In this document: piece after piece, positions 1 to 9,075 of the stretch
Layout of the letters: every line of letters begins with the position of its first letter
Numbering within the stretch: position 1 is the first letter of the stretch
From: Planctomycetota bacterium
GTDB lineage: Bacteria; Planctomycetota; UBA1135; GCA-002686595
Reading direction: 5' to 3'
Length of the DNA stretch: 64,000 bases
Assembly: GCA_014237855.1 (NCBI GenBank)
Contig: JABACD010000008.1
Location: forward strand, 62,001 to 126,000
The notes under the pieces: generated by a model
Seen by the model: only the letters and a program-made list of their open reading frames with translations
What the model was told of the DNA's origin: nothing
Databases searched by the model: none
Translations under genes and position numbers: made by a program

Positions 1-716
1 CCCAGGACATTGCCGCCGAGGGTCTCGAGCTGGTTGTAGGTCTGCTCGACCAGGTGCTTGGCCGTATCACCCATCTTGATGACCATCACGATCCCATCCA
101 CCATGGCTCCCAGAAGGCTTGCGTCTCCGATGAACATGGCCGCGGGTGTGTCGATCAGCACGTAGGAGAATCGCTGCTTGAGAGTGTTCAGAACCACCTT
201 CGTGCGATCAGAACCGAGGAGCTTGGAGGGGTTCTCAGGCAAGGTGCCCGGCCCCATCAGCGACACGCCTTGGATGCTGGTCCGGCGAATCGCGCCATCC
301 AGCGCACAGCCGCCACGGAGCACGTCCGCCAGCCCCTTGTAGGGCCTCTCGCCCAGGTAGTATTCGATGCTGGGGTCGTGCAGGTTCGCGTCCACGACCA
401 GGATCTGGTTCCCAGGGATCTCCGCCAGAGCGATGGCCAGATTGACCGTGGCGACGGACTTGCCCTCGCCATCCACTGCGCTGGTCAGCACAACCGTTCG
501 AGGGGCTCCATCGGGGTTCAGGGCCGTGATCGAGTTTCGCAGGCTTCGGAACTGTTCGGCAATCGCCCCCCGCGAGTCAGTCACCATGCAGATCTCCTCA
601 GCGGTGACCTCTCCGGGCTCCGCGTCACGCGGTGCTAGCTCGAGCCCCAGTGCTCCACTCGAGGTATCCGGCTCCACGGTAGTCGGCTCGGGGGTCTCGG
701 CGTCGGTCATGGCCAT
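1..716 (-). CDS. CpsD/CapB-like tyrosine kinase (BY-kinase), partial at window start
   Basis: This looks like a cytoplasmic P-loop ATPase of the bacterial tyrosine kinase family, which controls exopolysaccharide polymerisation and export. The visible 238 residues contain the Walker A loop DGEGKS at about 82-87, the family-specific A' motif VVDAN at about 108-112, and the Walker B strand YVLIDTP at about 185-191. The C-terminal tyrosine cluster that would settle the kinase call lies beyond base 1. There is no Wzz-type membrane segment, so this is the stand-alone cytoplasmic form. I chose the ATG at 716 because a good -35/-10 pair sits just before it. An upstream in-frame ATG at 764 would place that promoter inside the gene. 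A ParA/MinD-type ATPase is the alternative. Confidence 0.75.
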   Translation of the reverse strand, partial: MAMTDAETPEPTTVEPDTSSGALGLELAPRDAEPGEVTAEEICMVTDSRGAIAEQFRSLRNSITALNPDGAPRTVVLTSAVDGEGKSVATVNLAIALAEIPGNQILVVDANLHDPSIEYYLGERPYKGLADVLRGGCALDGAIRRTSIQGVSLMGPGTLPENPSKLLGSDRTKVVLNTLKQRFSYVLIDTPAAMFIGDASLLGAMVDGIVMVIKMGDTAKHLVEQTYNQLETLGGNVL

Positions 717-721
717 GAGAG

Positions 722-751
722 ATTTAACTCGGGGCTGTGTGTCGGGCTCAA
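722..751 (-). promoter_or_regulatory. sigma-70-like promoter of the BY-kinase gene
   Basis: On the minus strand TTGAGC (746-751) is followed after 18 bases by TTAAAT (722-727), and the ATG begins 5 bases further on. A start site seven bases past the -10 falls at the start codon, so the message would be leaderless. Confidence 0.5.
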
Positions 752-865
752 GGGTGGGTTTCATGCGACTCGTATCCTGCCTCTTCGGCAAGCCCCGCAC
801 CAAGGCCCAAGCTCAACCCCTTCTTGGGTGGGCGGTTTCGCGTCACCGGGGCACAGAATGGCCTT

Positions 866-2926
866 TCAGTGGCCCAGGAGGCTACTGGGGAGCCGCCTTT
901 CCAGTTTCTGCAGCGCCAGCACCTCTGGAGGAGCGATCCGCGGCCAGCCAGGGGGCCCCAGGCGGCCCAGCAGGGGTGAATCAGACTCCGCCACTTGCTC
1001 CCAGACTGCCTGAATGAGGTTCCGGCTGCGCTCGTCCAGGCCAGCCTCCCGGAGCCCTCTGACAGCCCGATTCAGCCCTTTGACCAGGCCATTTCGACGG
1101 GCGATCCCCCCGGGAAGGTCCACGAGAATCTCCATCAAGAGCCTCTCCGCCTGCACCCCGTCCGGGCCAGCGACCAGGGCCCCGAGCCATTCGAGCTCCC
1201 TCGCGCTCGGCTGGGCCTCTCCCTTCAGGGTCTCATAGAAGCTCCTCTGGGCTCGAGCGCCAAGGCATCCACCGAGCAGTGCCAGTTCGGCCAGGAGCTG
1301 GCGATCCTCGTCCGTCGCCAGAGCCAGAGAGAGATCCACCACCTCCTTCAGGAAGCCTGGTCCGTACTCGAGCCGCCAGGACTCCATGCGGTCACTCAGC
1401 TCGCGTCGCTCGAGGGAGCTTCGACCGAGGCAGCCCAGGAGTCCTTTCGCGGCCTGCTCGGCTTCGCCGCGGGAGAGTCTCCAGGCCACCAGGAAGCGCT
1501 GCTCATCCGTGCCCCTACCGAAGTCTTCCTCGCTCGGCTCCACTCCTAGGGCCCCGAGAACAATCAGGAGTTCTGCTTCCTCATCTACATCGATGGACCA
1601 GCCCACGAGCTTTTCGAGCTGCGCGATTCGAGGCACCTGCAGGGGCCCCGGCGGAAAGGCCGCCAGGGCACGCAACGCCTGCATTCGCAGGGCCACCGGT
1701 CCTGCGCTCGAGCTCCCGATCAAGGACATCAGGAATGTCCGCTCGGCTGACGTCCCAGCGCGCTGTCCCTCCAGCACGAACAGACGCAGCCACCTCTGAG
1801 CATCGTTCAGCTCACTCCAGCTGTCGAACCAAGTGCCCGGACGACCTTCTCCACCAAGGGTCATCGGCCCGGCACCGATCAGCGCACGGGCGATGCGCTC
1901 GGCTTCGCGTGCGGAGATCTCGCGCTCGAGAGGAGATTGAGGATCGAGTCCGTCCAGGCTGACCTCCATGGAATCCAGGACCCGATCTGCGCGCTCCAGG
2001 AGCTCGGCCCTCAGAGCTGGTCTCCGCAAGCTGGAGGCGACCCGCCCCTTTCCAGCTGCCAGGATCAGGCCCTCGAGGGCGTTCAGGTCACCACGACCAG
2101 TCCAGCGCTGGTCGAGCCATTGCAAGGCGGCAGGCCAGCCGGTTGCCGCAAGGGCAAGTGCACTCTCCCTGGCATCCGAGCTCCCGCGCTCGACGCTGCG
2201 ACACCATCCCGCCAGGCGCTCGGCACCGCTGCGGGATCGAGCACCACTCAAGGGTGAGATGAGGATCCATGCATTGGCTCCAGGAAGCTCCCCCTCCCAG
2301 CTGCCGATCCCCGTCATCGTCAGCCCGTGGTCGGAGCAGAATTCACCGAGATGCTCGAGCATGTTTCCCGCCATGGAATCCAGCTTGAATTCACGACCGG
2401 CCAGTGCGGGTAGGGTCACCAGTGGCAGTCCGAAGCCCAGCTGGCGATCGTAGCTGTCAACCAGCTCACCAGCGCTGGTCGGCCCCCCCTTGGAGACAAG
2501 AACCGTCTCCGCCCGCGACTCCAGGATCATCTCCACGGTACGTCGAGAGGCGGACTTGCCCGCGGAGCCAGGGCACCAGCGGGTGGCGAGCTCCTCGAAG
2601 GCCGCATCACCGATGGCAACCAGCTCCCGACTTGACTCCCCCTGCAGCAGGACTGCCAGGCCCAGATGGCGATCCTCAGCAGCGAGGGCCAGTGCCAGGC
2701 GCCGCGCCATCTCCGCATCCGCCCGGCGGGCCTCGAGCGCGAGTCTCGGGAAATCTGAGGTCTCCAGGTTCACGGAGAGCCAGCGCTGGGCAGACTCCCG
2801 CTCGTTGGCAGATCCCGAGGCCAGCCGCGCCAGCCACAGATCGAGAGCGTCCTCCGGGACCTCCGCCCCAGCACCAGCTGGAGCGAGCGAGGCGAGGGCG
2901 ATGAGGAGTGAGGGGAAGGGCTTCAT
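866..2926 (-). CDS. exported HEAT-like repeat protein of unknown function
   Basis: A 686-residue protein with a clear N-terminal signal peptide (hydrophobic stretch at about 5-21, ending in an Ala-rich cleavage region). The rest is Leu/Ala/Glu/Arg-rich helical sequence resembling degenerate HEAT or TPR-like solenoid repeats. I see no catalytic motif. It reads towards the BY-kinase gene but is separated from it by about 150 bases, and it is divergent from the acyl-CoA carboxylase operon. I do not recognise a named family. Exported helical-repeat proteins of this kind are common in planctomycetes, and a scaffold role is only a guess. Confidence 0.7.
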   Translation of the reverse strand: MKPFPSLLIALASLAPAGAGAEVPEDALDLWLARLASGSANERESAQRWLSVNLETSDFPRLALEARRADAEMARRLALALAAEDRHLGLAVLLQGESSRELVAIGDAAFEELATRWCPGSAGKSASRRTVEMILESRAETVLVSKGGPTSAGELVDSYDRQLGFGLPLVTLPALAGREFKLDSMAGNMLEHLGEFCSDHGLTMTGIGSWEGELPGANAWILISPLSGARSRSGAERLAGWCRSVERGSSDARESALALAATGWPAALQWLDQRWTGRGDLNALEGLILAAGKGRVASSLRRPALRAELLERADRVLDSMEVSLDGLDPQSPLEREISAREAERIARALIGAGPMTLGGEGRPGTWFDSWSELNDAQRWLRLFVLEGQRAGTSAERTFLMSLIGSSSAGPVALRMQALRALAAFPPGPLQVPRIAQLEKLVGWSIDVDEEAELLIVLGALGVEPSEEDFGRGTDEQRFLVAWRLSRGEAEQAAKGLLGCLGRSSLERRELSDRMESWRLEYGPGFLKEVVDLSLALATDEDRQLLAELALLGGCLGARAQRSFYETLKGEAQPSARELEWLGALVAGPDGVQAERLLMEILVDLPGGIARRNGLVKGLNRAVRGLREAGLDERSRNLIQAVWEQVAESDSPLLGRLGPPGWPRIAPPEVLALQKLERRLPSSLLGH

Positions 2927-2935
2927 GGTAGGGCG

Positions 2936-2941
2936 AGCTTA
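2936..2941 (-). promoter_or_regulatory. -10-like TAAGCT next to the start of the HEAT-like protein gene
   Basis: TAAGCT on the minus strand ends 9 bases before the ATG at 2926. There is no Shine-Dalgarno sequence and no clear -35. It fits the close-spaced TAnnnT pattern seen at other operon heads here. Confidence 0.3.
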
Positions 2942-3011
2942 ACTTCGCCTACTCGGACCGCGATGGGTAACCTATGACCTCACTTTCCCGTCCGCCCCGC
3001 CACCACCAAGC

Positions 3012-4376
3012 ATGTTCCGGAGTCTGTTGATCGCGAACCGCGGCGAAGTCGCCGTACGCGTCGCCCGGGCCGCCAGAGAGCTCGGCATCCGCCCCGTTGG
3101 AATCGCCTCGGAAGCGGATCTAGGTGCGTCCTGGACCGGATTCCTGGACGAGGTGGTCTGTGTTGGCCCCTCGGCACCACAGGACTCTTACCTCCGCATC
3201 GACAGGATCGTGCAGGCCGCGCTGCAGACCGGCTGCGCCGCCGTCCATCCAGGCTGGGGATTCCTGGCGGAGAACTCCGTCTTCGCGGCCATCTGTGCCC
3301 AGCACGGCCTGACCTTTGTCGGGCCTGGGCCAGGCATCATGGAGCGGCTAGGACTGAAGATCCCCGCCAAGTCGGCCATGGCGGCTGCCGGATTGGCGGG
3401 CATTCCAGGCAGCGAGGGCTTGCTCGATTCCCTCGACGAGGCCAGGGAGGTGGCCGAGCGCGTGGGCTATCCACTGATTCTCAAGGCAGACGCAGGAGGC
3501 GGTGGGCGCGGGATGCGACGTTGCCTTGGCCCCGAGCAGCTAGCGGAGGCCTGGTCTCAGGCGTCGGCGGAGGCCCAGGCCGCCTTCGGCAATGGCTCCC
3601 TCTACCTGGAACGCTACCTCACGGGTGGCCGCCACATCGAGGTCCAGATCCTGGCCGACAACTTTGGCCACGCAATCCACCTCGGCGACCGAGAGTGCTC
3701 GATCCAGCGCAACCATCAGAAGCTGATCGAGGAGTCTCCCAGCCCCGCTCTCTCGCAGGATCAACGCGAGAGCCTGGGCCTGCGCGCCGCAGCCGCAGCG
3801 GCGTCCATCGGCTACTCCGGCGCTGGAACGGTGGAGTTCCTGCGAGCTCCCGATGGCCAGCTCTACTTCATGGAGATGAACGCACGATTGCAGGTGGAGC
3901 ATCCGGTGACTGAACAGGTCTCTGGGGTGGACCTGGTTCAACAGCAGCTACACATCGCCGCCAATGAATCCCTCGAGCTGATGCAGTCGGATGTCAGCTT
4001 GAGTGGCTGCTCGATCGAGTGCCGGATCAACGCCGAGGACCCCTCCCGGGACTTCTGCCCCACACCAGGACGGCTTGAGGTCTTTGAATTCCCCACCGAG
4101 GCAGGCCCTGGAAGCTTACGGGTGGATACGCACCTGCAGTCGGGAGACGAGATCTCTCCTTACTACGACTCGCTCCTGGCCAAGGTGATCGCTCACGGTA
4201 ACACGCGGTCCGAAGCTCTCGAGACCATGCTCACAGCGTTGGGGGCTGCCCGCATCGAGGGCGTGGCCACCACCCTTCCCCTGCACCTGGCCGTGCTTGC
4301 GAGCGAGGCCTTCCGCCGAGGTGAGTACGACACCTCTTCGATTCCCGGCTGGGAAGCCGGGGCAGCTGCCGACTGA
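3012..4376 (+). CDS. accC: acyl-CoA carboxylase, biotin carboxylase subunit
   Basis: ATP-grasp biotin carboxylase of 454 residues, close to the usual AccC length. It carboxylates the biotin of its carrier protein using ATP and bicarbonate. The N-terminal domain begins [15 protein letters not shown]. The glycine-rich ATP-binding segment [12 protein letters not shown] lies near 160-171, and the signature [15 protein letters not shown], which holds metal and bicarbonate-site residues, lies near 290-305. The gene is first in a three-gene operon with a carboxyltransferase (26 bases downstream) and a biotin carrier. The whole enzyme could be an acetyl-, propionyl-, methylcrotonyl- or other acyl-CoA carboxylase. 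The operon does not show which substrate is used. Confidence 0.9.
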   Translation: MFRSLLIANRGEVAVRVARAARELGIRPVGIASEADLGASWTGFLDEVVCVGPSAPQDSYLRIDRIVQAALQTGCAAVHPGWGFLAENSVFAAICAQHGLTFVGPGPGIMERLGLKIPAKSAMAAAGLAGIPGSEGLLDSLDEAREVAERVGYPLILKADAGGGGRGMRRCLGPEQLAEAWSQASAEAQAAFGNGSLYLERYLTGGRHIEVQILADNFGHAIHLGDRECSIQRNHQKLIEESPSPALSQDQRESLGLRAAAAAASIGYSGAGTVEFLRAPDGQLYFMEMNARLQVEHPVTEQVSGVDLVQQQLHIAANESLELMQSDVSLSGCSIECRINAEDPSRDFCPTPGRLEVFEFPTEAGPGSLRVDTHLQSGDEISPYYDSLLAKVIAHGNTRSEALETMLTALGAARIEGVATTLPLHLAVLASEAFRRGEYDTSSIPGWEAGAAAD

Positions 4377-4401
4377 CCCAGCCGACACGAGGAACAACAC
4401 A

Positions 4402-6129
4402 ATGGCCAAGGTCCCCCTGATCTCGATCGGCAGGCCGCGCGATGCGGCGCTGGACGACAAGACGTTCGCCAAGAACCGAGCAGCGCTCGCGGAACGGGAG
4501 GCTGTCCTCGATGCGGCACGGGCCAGGATCCACGACGGCTGGGGCGAGAAGTACCACGAGCGCGTGCACGCCAAGGGCAAGCTGACAGCCCGTGAGCGGA
4601 TTGCGCTCCTGATTGACGAGGAGAGTGAGATCCGCGAGGTCGGCTCGTTCGTCAACCACGGTCGCAAGTTCGGAAAGCTCGAGTCTCCGGGGGCTGGCGT
4701 GGTCACAGCCTTCTGCAAGGTCGAAGGTCGCTGGACCATGGTGATCGCCAACGACAACACCGTTGCCTCGGGATCCTGGTGGCCGCGAACCTCCGAGAAG
4801 ATCCAGCGTGGTCAGGAGATGGCCCTACGCCTGCGTCTTCCGGTGATCTACCTGGTCGATTGCTCGGGGCTCTTCCTGCCCGAGCAGAGCCGCTCCTTTC
4901 CAGGTCGAACTGGTGCAGGGCACATCTTCAAGAAGAACGCCGACCTCGCCGCTGCCGGTGTGCCCCAGATCGCTGGCGTCTTCGGAGACTGCATTGCCGG
5001 TGGTGGCTACATGCCGATCATCTCCGACCGTGTCTACATGACCGAGCAGGCCTACATGGTCATCGCAGGTGCGGCGCTCATCAAGGGCGCCAAGAGCCAG
5101 CACCTCTCCAGCCTCGATATCGGAGGGCCTGAAGTCCACGTCCACCAGTCTGGCTGCGCTGATGTGCGAGTACCTGATGACAGGACAGCCATCGCGATGA
5201 TCCGCGGAGAACTCAGCGGTCTCTCTTCTTCTTCCGTGGACTTCTACCGGCACGGTGCGGACCCCGGCGCTCCCTTCTTTCCCGCGAAGGATCTCGATGG
5301 GCTGCTCCCCTCTGACCATCGCATGACCTACGACGTCGAGGAGGTCCTTGCGCGCCTGGTGGATCGCAGCCTGTTCTGGGAGATTCTTGCCGATCGCGGC
5401 CGCGAGATGGTTGTCGGCGTGGGACGCGTCAACGGCCTGTACATGGGATTCATCGCCAATCGCCAGGGAGTCATCGACGATCCCGAACACCATGCTGCGA
5501 AGAAGGCTGCCGGAATCCTCTACAAGGAGGGCATCGCCAAGGTCTCGACCTTCAGCCGAGCCTGTGAGGCGGACGGCATTCCCATCGTCTGGCTTCAGGA
5601 CATCTCCGGATTCGATATTGGCGTCGAGGCCGAGCGCCAGGGCCTGCTCGGCTTCGGGTCGAACCTGATCTACACGAATAGCACGAACCAGGTCCCCATG
5701 TTCACCGTCCTGCTGCGCAAGGCCTCCGGTGCTGGTTACTACGCCATGGCAGGACACCCCTACGAACCTGTCGTGCAGCTCTCGACAGCTCTGACCCGCC
5801 AATCCGTCATGGAGGGCCGCACCCTGGCAATTGCGGCCTTCAACACCAAGCTCGACGACGACTTTGAGATCGCCAGTGAGGATCCCGAGGAGCGTGCTGC
5901 CATCGAGGAGGGCATGCGTGCCACCGAGGAGCGCATCGAGGGAGACATGGACCCCTACAAGTCTGCGTCTCAGATGGACACCGACGAGATCGTGCGCTTC
6001 GATGAACTGCGCCGATGGCTCGAGCTGTTTTCCGAGGCCAGCTACCAGTCCATGGGCTACCGACGCACGAAGAACCCTCGGATCTGGTCACTTCACGACA
6101 TCGCTGCTCTCACCGAGCCCAGGGGCTGA
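4402..6129 (+). CDS. acyl-CoA carboxylase, carboxyltransferase subunit (PccB/MccB/GcdA type)
   Basis: A 575-residue carboxyltransferase of the crotonase-like fold, with N and C halves fused in one chain as in propionyl-CoA and methylcrotonyl-CoA carboxylase beta subunits and the alpha subunit of glutaconyl-CoA decarboxylase. The LTARERI motif near residue 55, the [11 protein letters not shown] oxyanion-hole segment near 195-206, and the second-half GAGYYAMAG segment are typical. It transfers carboxylate from carboxybiotin to an acyl-CoA. The ATG at 4402 has GAGGAA about 8 bases upstream. Longer in-frame starts from 4297 would overlap accC and lack family similarity. The exact acyl-CoA is unresolved. 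Confidence 0.88.
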   Translation: MAKVPLISIGRPRDAALDDKTFAKNRAALAEREAVLDAARARIHDGWGEKYHERVHAKGKLTARERIALLIDEESEIREVGSFVNHGRKFGKLESPGAGVVTAFCKVEGRWTMVIANDNTVASGSWWPRTSEKIQRGQEMALRLRLPVIYLVDCSGLFLPEQSRSFPGRTGAGHIFKKNADLAAAGVPQIAGVFGDCIAGGGYMPIISDRVYMTEQAYMVIAGAALIKGAKSQHLSSLDIGGPEVHVHQSGCADVRVPDDRTAIAMIRGELSGLSSSSVDFYRHGADPGAPFFPAKDLDGLLPSDHRMTYDVEEVLARLVDRSLFWEILADRGREMVVGVGRVNGLYMGFIANRQGVIDDPEHHAAKKAAGILYKEGIAKVSTFSRACEADGIPIVWLQDISGFDIGVEAERQGLLGFGSNLIYTNSTNQVPMFTVLLRKASGAGYYAMAGHPYEPVVQLSTALTRQSVMEGRTLAIAAFNTKLDDDFEIASEDPEERAAIEEGMRATEERIEGDMDPYKSASQMDTDEIVRFDELRRWLELFSEASYQSMGYRRTKNPRIWSLHDIAALTEPRG

Positions 6130-6142
6130 GGGGAACCTGAAC

Positions 6143-6709
6143 ATGAAGGACACGATCGAGCTGATACTCAGGCGAGAAGGAGAGAGCACCCGCCTGGTCT
6201 CCCCATCCGTGGGAGTCTTCACCTGTGCCCTGGAGCCGGGCGCCCTGCTCGGGCCCGGCCAGGTCGCCGGTGTACTGACCGCCTCGGGGAAGAGTCTGAA
6301 GCTGGTCACCCCCCCCGCTGTCTGTGGCCGTATTGCCAACGAACGACCCGAGCGGGTCCAGCAACCGGTGGGCTATGGCACGACTCTCTATGAGCTCTCT
6401 CCGATCGAGTCCGCGGGAGTGGGAGCCGGCGCTGTGGAGTCGGGAAGCCCCGAGAACGGGCTCATCCTGTACGCAGATCAGGCCGGCCGCTTCTATCGTC
6501 GCCCGAGCCCCGATGAGGCCGCCTATGTCGAGGAGGGTGGCAAGCTCGAGGTTGGCATGGCCATCGGACTGATCGAGATCATGAAGACCTTCAGCCAGGT
6601 GCTCTACGAGGCGCGGGGCGGCCTACCCCCGCGGGCCAAGCTGGTGCGCTGGTTTGCTGACGATGGTGCCGAAGTGCGAGAGGGAGACCCGCTTCTCGAG
6701 GTCGAGTAG
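6143..6709 (+). CDS. biotin carboxyl carrier protein with two biotinyl-like domains
   Basis: A 188-residue carrier for the preceding carboxylase. The C-terminal half holds the biotinylation motif EIMKTF with the acceptor lysine at 148, flanked by the usual barrel-sandwich strands. The N-terminal half (about 1-85) also reads like a biotinyl/lipoyl fold: SP-x-G-x-F, a PG turn, GQ, a lysine in the hairpin position, then P-x-x-x-G. It lacks the EAMKM-type acceptor context. The gene starts 13 bases after the carboxyltransferase stop. Stand-alone BCCPs usually have a Pro/Ala linker rather than a second folded domain. Confidence 0.82.
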   Translation: MKDTIELILRREGESTRLVSPSVGVFTCALEPGALLGPGQVAGVLTASGKSLKLVTPPAVCGRIANERPERVQQPVGYGTTLYELSPIESAGVGAGAVESGSPENGLILYADQAGRFYRRPSPDEAAYVEEGGKLEVGMAIGLIEIMKTFSQVLYEARGGLPPRAKLVRWFADDGAEVREGDPLLEVE

Positions 6710-6731
6710 CTTTGGAGTTCTCGCCTCTGCC

Positions 6732-7508
6732 CTAGTCCTTGGAGCTCTTGGACCGCTTCTTCTTCGAGCGCTTCGAGCCCGACTTGGAGTCCGCCTGCTC
6801 ACCAAGGGCCTGAGGAGAGAGCGCGCCTCCCTTTGCCTTTCTTGACTTGAGATCTGAGGTCGAGAGGTCCTGTCCGAAGAGGCTCGTTAGCTTCTCATCT
6901 CGCCAGTTGCGAGCCTCTCGGATCTCCTCACGCAAGAGCTCCTTCGATGCTCGATCAGTTCTGGCCATACCTGTCTGCTTGTAGCGGGCCTTGATGGCAT
7001 CGATCTGCTCATTCTCCTCCAGAAGAACGCTGACAATCTGCGCCTCACTCCCGGGGGGCAGGTTGAATACCGCCGTGATCTTCACGGCGTCCCTCTCGAC
7101 ATTGGCCAGCAGCCGCTCTTCCCTGACAAGCTCCCTCTCGTGCCTCTGCCGCTCTTCTTCCTGGGCGATGACCGCGAGGATCCGGGAACGTTCTTCACTA
7201 CTGGGCACGACACCACCCGAGGTGGACGTCGACTCTGCAGCAGCCAGTGGCTCGGCAACAACTTCTCGCTCCACTCGATTGGCTCGCTCCTCGAGGCGCA
7301 TCAGCTGGTTTCGAACCTCTGCGATCTGGCGCTCCAGCTCCTGTGTGGCAACAGGATTGCTGGCAACCTCAGGAACGAGGGAGCTAGAGGGTTCGAGAGC
7401 CGGCGTCGCCGGGGCGCCAGGCTGGTCCTGTGTACTGGACAGCTGATAACCGCCATAGGCACCCACGAAGCCGAGCAGGGCGGAGAGAAGAGGAATGCTT
7501 GCTTTCAT
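6732..7508 (-). CDS. exported coiled-coil protein with Lys/Ser-rich tail
   Basis: A 258-residue protein whose N-terminus (about residues 3-22) is a hydrophobic signal or anchor segment. A Pro/Ala/Ser-rich spacer and a heptad-like coiled coil (about 50-90) follow. A second charged helical region (about 110-205) has the E-R-R-x-E and D-x-I-K-x-R-Y character of small periplasmic sensor-like proteins. It ends in a strongly basic Lys/Ser tail. The annotated start is the ATG at 7508; a TTG six bases earlier is less likely. It converges on the biotin carrier gene with 22 bases between them. I do not recognise the family. Confidence 0.65.
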   Translation of the reverse strand: MKASIPLLSALLGFVGAYGGYQLSSTQDQPGAPATPALEPSSSLVPEVASNPVATQELERQIAEVRNQLMRLEERANRVEREVVAEPLAAAESTSTSGGVVPSSEERSRILAVIAQEEERQRHERELVREERLLANVERDAVKITAVFNLPPGSEAQIVSVLLEENEQIDAIKARYKQTGMARTDRASKELLREEIREARNWRDEKLTSLFGQDLSTSDLKSRKAKGGALSPQALGEQADSKSGSKRSKKKRSKSSKD

Positions 7509-7685
7509 GGCCAAGAGGTCTGGCTACCTGGAGGATGAGGACAGGTTCCTGGATACATCCTAGCCAACTCTGGCCGAACGCGGTGAGGCTCAACACCCAT
7601 CCCAGGCAGGAGACCACAAGCCACTCATTCAAAAAGACTTAGCGCAGTCGCACTCGGCACCTTGGTGGAGGCCTCCGCAGCCCGG

Positions 7686-8903
7686 TCAAAATAATGGCCT
7701 GGTCACGGGCTGGACCCAAGCACACTGCTTGTCGCCGGCCGCGTAGGGATTCGGATGGTCAGTCGGAGAGATCACCTTGGCGCGCACATAGAGCTCGTCT
7801 CCGGTGAACTCATACCTGGCTGGATTCTCGGTGGTCTCGAAGAGCACCTCCCCGATCTGCCCCAGGTCATCACCATCCACGCGAGTCCCGATGAACTGAG
7901 TCGTGTAGGTCAGTCCCTCCTCGGCATCGATCGTCACTGAGAGGTGACTGTTCATCTTGTGCTTGATGTCGAGCAGGCTGACTCCACTCGAGGAATAGAA
8001 GTCGCCACGACGCATGGCCTTGACGATCGCGTCGGGGCTCAGCTCCCTGGCCTTGACCATGACCCAACCACGGCCAGGATTCGTCTTGCCGAGCCCGAAT
8101 TGAAAGTACTCATGAGAGTCGTCGGTCGCGAGACCATAGAGCACAGGAAGGTCAAGGTCACGCAATCGCGAGCACAGCGCGATGTCCCACATCAACTCCA
8201 TACTAGGGTGCGTCTCGTCACCTTGGTTGCGAACTCCCGAGTGACCGTTGTAGACCTCGAAGAACTGCTCGCCAGAAATTGAGGCAAGGTCCTCAGGCGT
8301 GATTCCCCATTGAAAATTAGGGTGGTTCACATGGGCCAGCATGGGCTTCTTGAACTTGCGCGATTGCTCCATTACCGCGTCGATGTTGTTCTGCAACGTC
8401 TCCCGGAGAGTCGCTCCCTTTCGGGGCCGGATCACCTTCTGCAAGTTCACTCCGTTGACGTGTACGGGACGCCCCTTGAAGTCATCCGTGATCTCCTCGC
8501 CCTGGATGAAGGTAAACTCGCCGGGGCGGCCAAACTTGCGCTGCAGCTCAGACAGGGTCTTGAGACGCATCTCTCGCTTCTGATCGACGGTTCGTTCCTT
8601 GACCCAGTCGTCACCAAACTCCCGCTTGAGCTGGTCGACCTTCTCAGGTGTCAGACGTCCGGCTCCGATGGGAAACCACTTCTCCCCCTCAGAGAGCAGA
8701 TTGTGATCCGACAGGACGAGAAAGTTGTAGTCACGAGAGGCGTACCAGTCCGCCACCAATTCGGGGGCTCCGTTGCCATCACTCCACAGCGTGTGAGTGT
8801 GTGTGTTGCCCTTGTACCAGCGCTCGGCAGACGGCTCTCTCGCAGCCGAGGACACGATCCAAGCCAGTGTGAGGGCCAAGCCCAGGGAAAGAAATTGTCT
8901 CAT
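7686..8903 (-). CDS. secreted PHP-domain phosphoesterase
   Basis: A 405-residue exported protein with a signal peptide at about 1-20 and the PHP-domain first metal motif T-H-T-H-T-L-W-S-D-G (His35, His37). Further His/Asp/Glu residues follow, among them LSDHNLL, HVNHPNFQWG and LATDDSHEY, as expected for a polymerase/histidinol-phosphatase-type metal centre. Such secreted proteins hydrolyse phosphate esters of unknown identity. I start the gene at the ATG at 8903, because the longer open frame to 9194 runs into the divergent M16 gene and would bury the signal peptide. The coiled-coil gene lies downstream on the same strand. Confidence 0.8.
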   Translation of the reverse strand: MRQFLSLGLALTLAWIVSSAAREPSAERWYKGNTHTHTLWSDGNGAPELVADWYASRDYNFLVLSDHNLLSEGEKWFPIGAGRLTPEKVDQLKREFGDDWVKERTVDQKREMRLKTLSELQRKFGRPGEFTFIQGEEITDDFKGRPVHVNGVNLQKVIRPRKGATLRETLQNNIDAVMEQSRKFKKPMLAHVNHPNFQWGITPEDLASISGEQFFEVYNGHSGVRNQGDETHPSMELMWDIALCSRLRDLDLPVLYGLATDDSHEYFQFGLGKTNPGRGWVMVKARELSPDAIVKAMRRGDFYSSSGVSLLDIKHKMNSHLSVTIDAEEGLTYTTQFIGTRVDGDDLGQIGEVLFETTENPARYEFTGDELYVRAKVISPTDHPNPYAAGDKQCAWVQPVTRPLF

Positions 8904-8936
8904 TGATCTTCGGGGACTGATGTGTCGAGCTGATCG

Positions 8937-8995
8937 GGCAGGTTCGAGCACTATAACTCCCCTCACCAGGCCAGTTCGAGTCACGAGTGCTTCGA
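8937..8995. promoter_or_regulatory. divergent control region with repeats around a TATAGT hexamer
   Basis: Between the PHP and M16 genes the minus strand carries TATAGT just beside an imperfect inverted repeat: TCGAGCACT (8944-8952) and AGTGCTTCGA (8986-8995). The heptamer GTTCGAG also occurs twice as a direct repeat (8942-8948 and 8974-8980). This could be a promoter-operator for the PHP gene or for both genes. Confidence 0.35.
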
Positions 8996-9075
8996 TCTCG
9001 CGATGATTGTGAAGCGGAACTGACAGCCCACCTGCCTCCTTCCCCCCGCTCAACGATGCCCTCAATCTCACCGTC

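Noticed and set aside
4825-5802. 325-residue open frame on the minus strand
   Set aside because: It lies opposite the carboxyltransferase gene; its composition is what complementary GC-rich codons produce and it has no motif.
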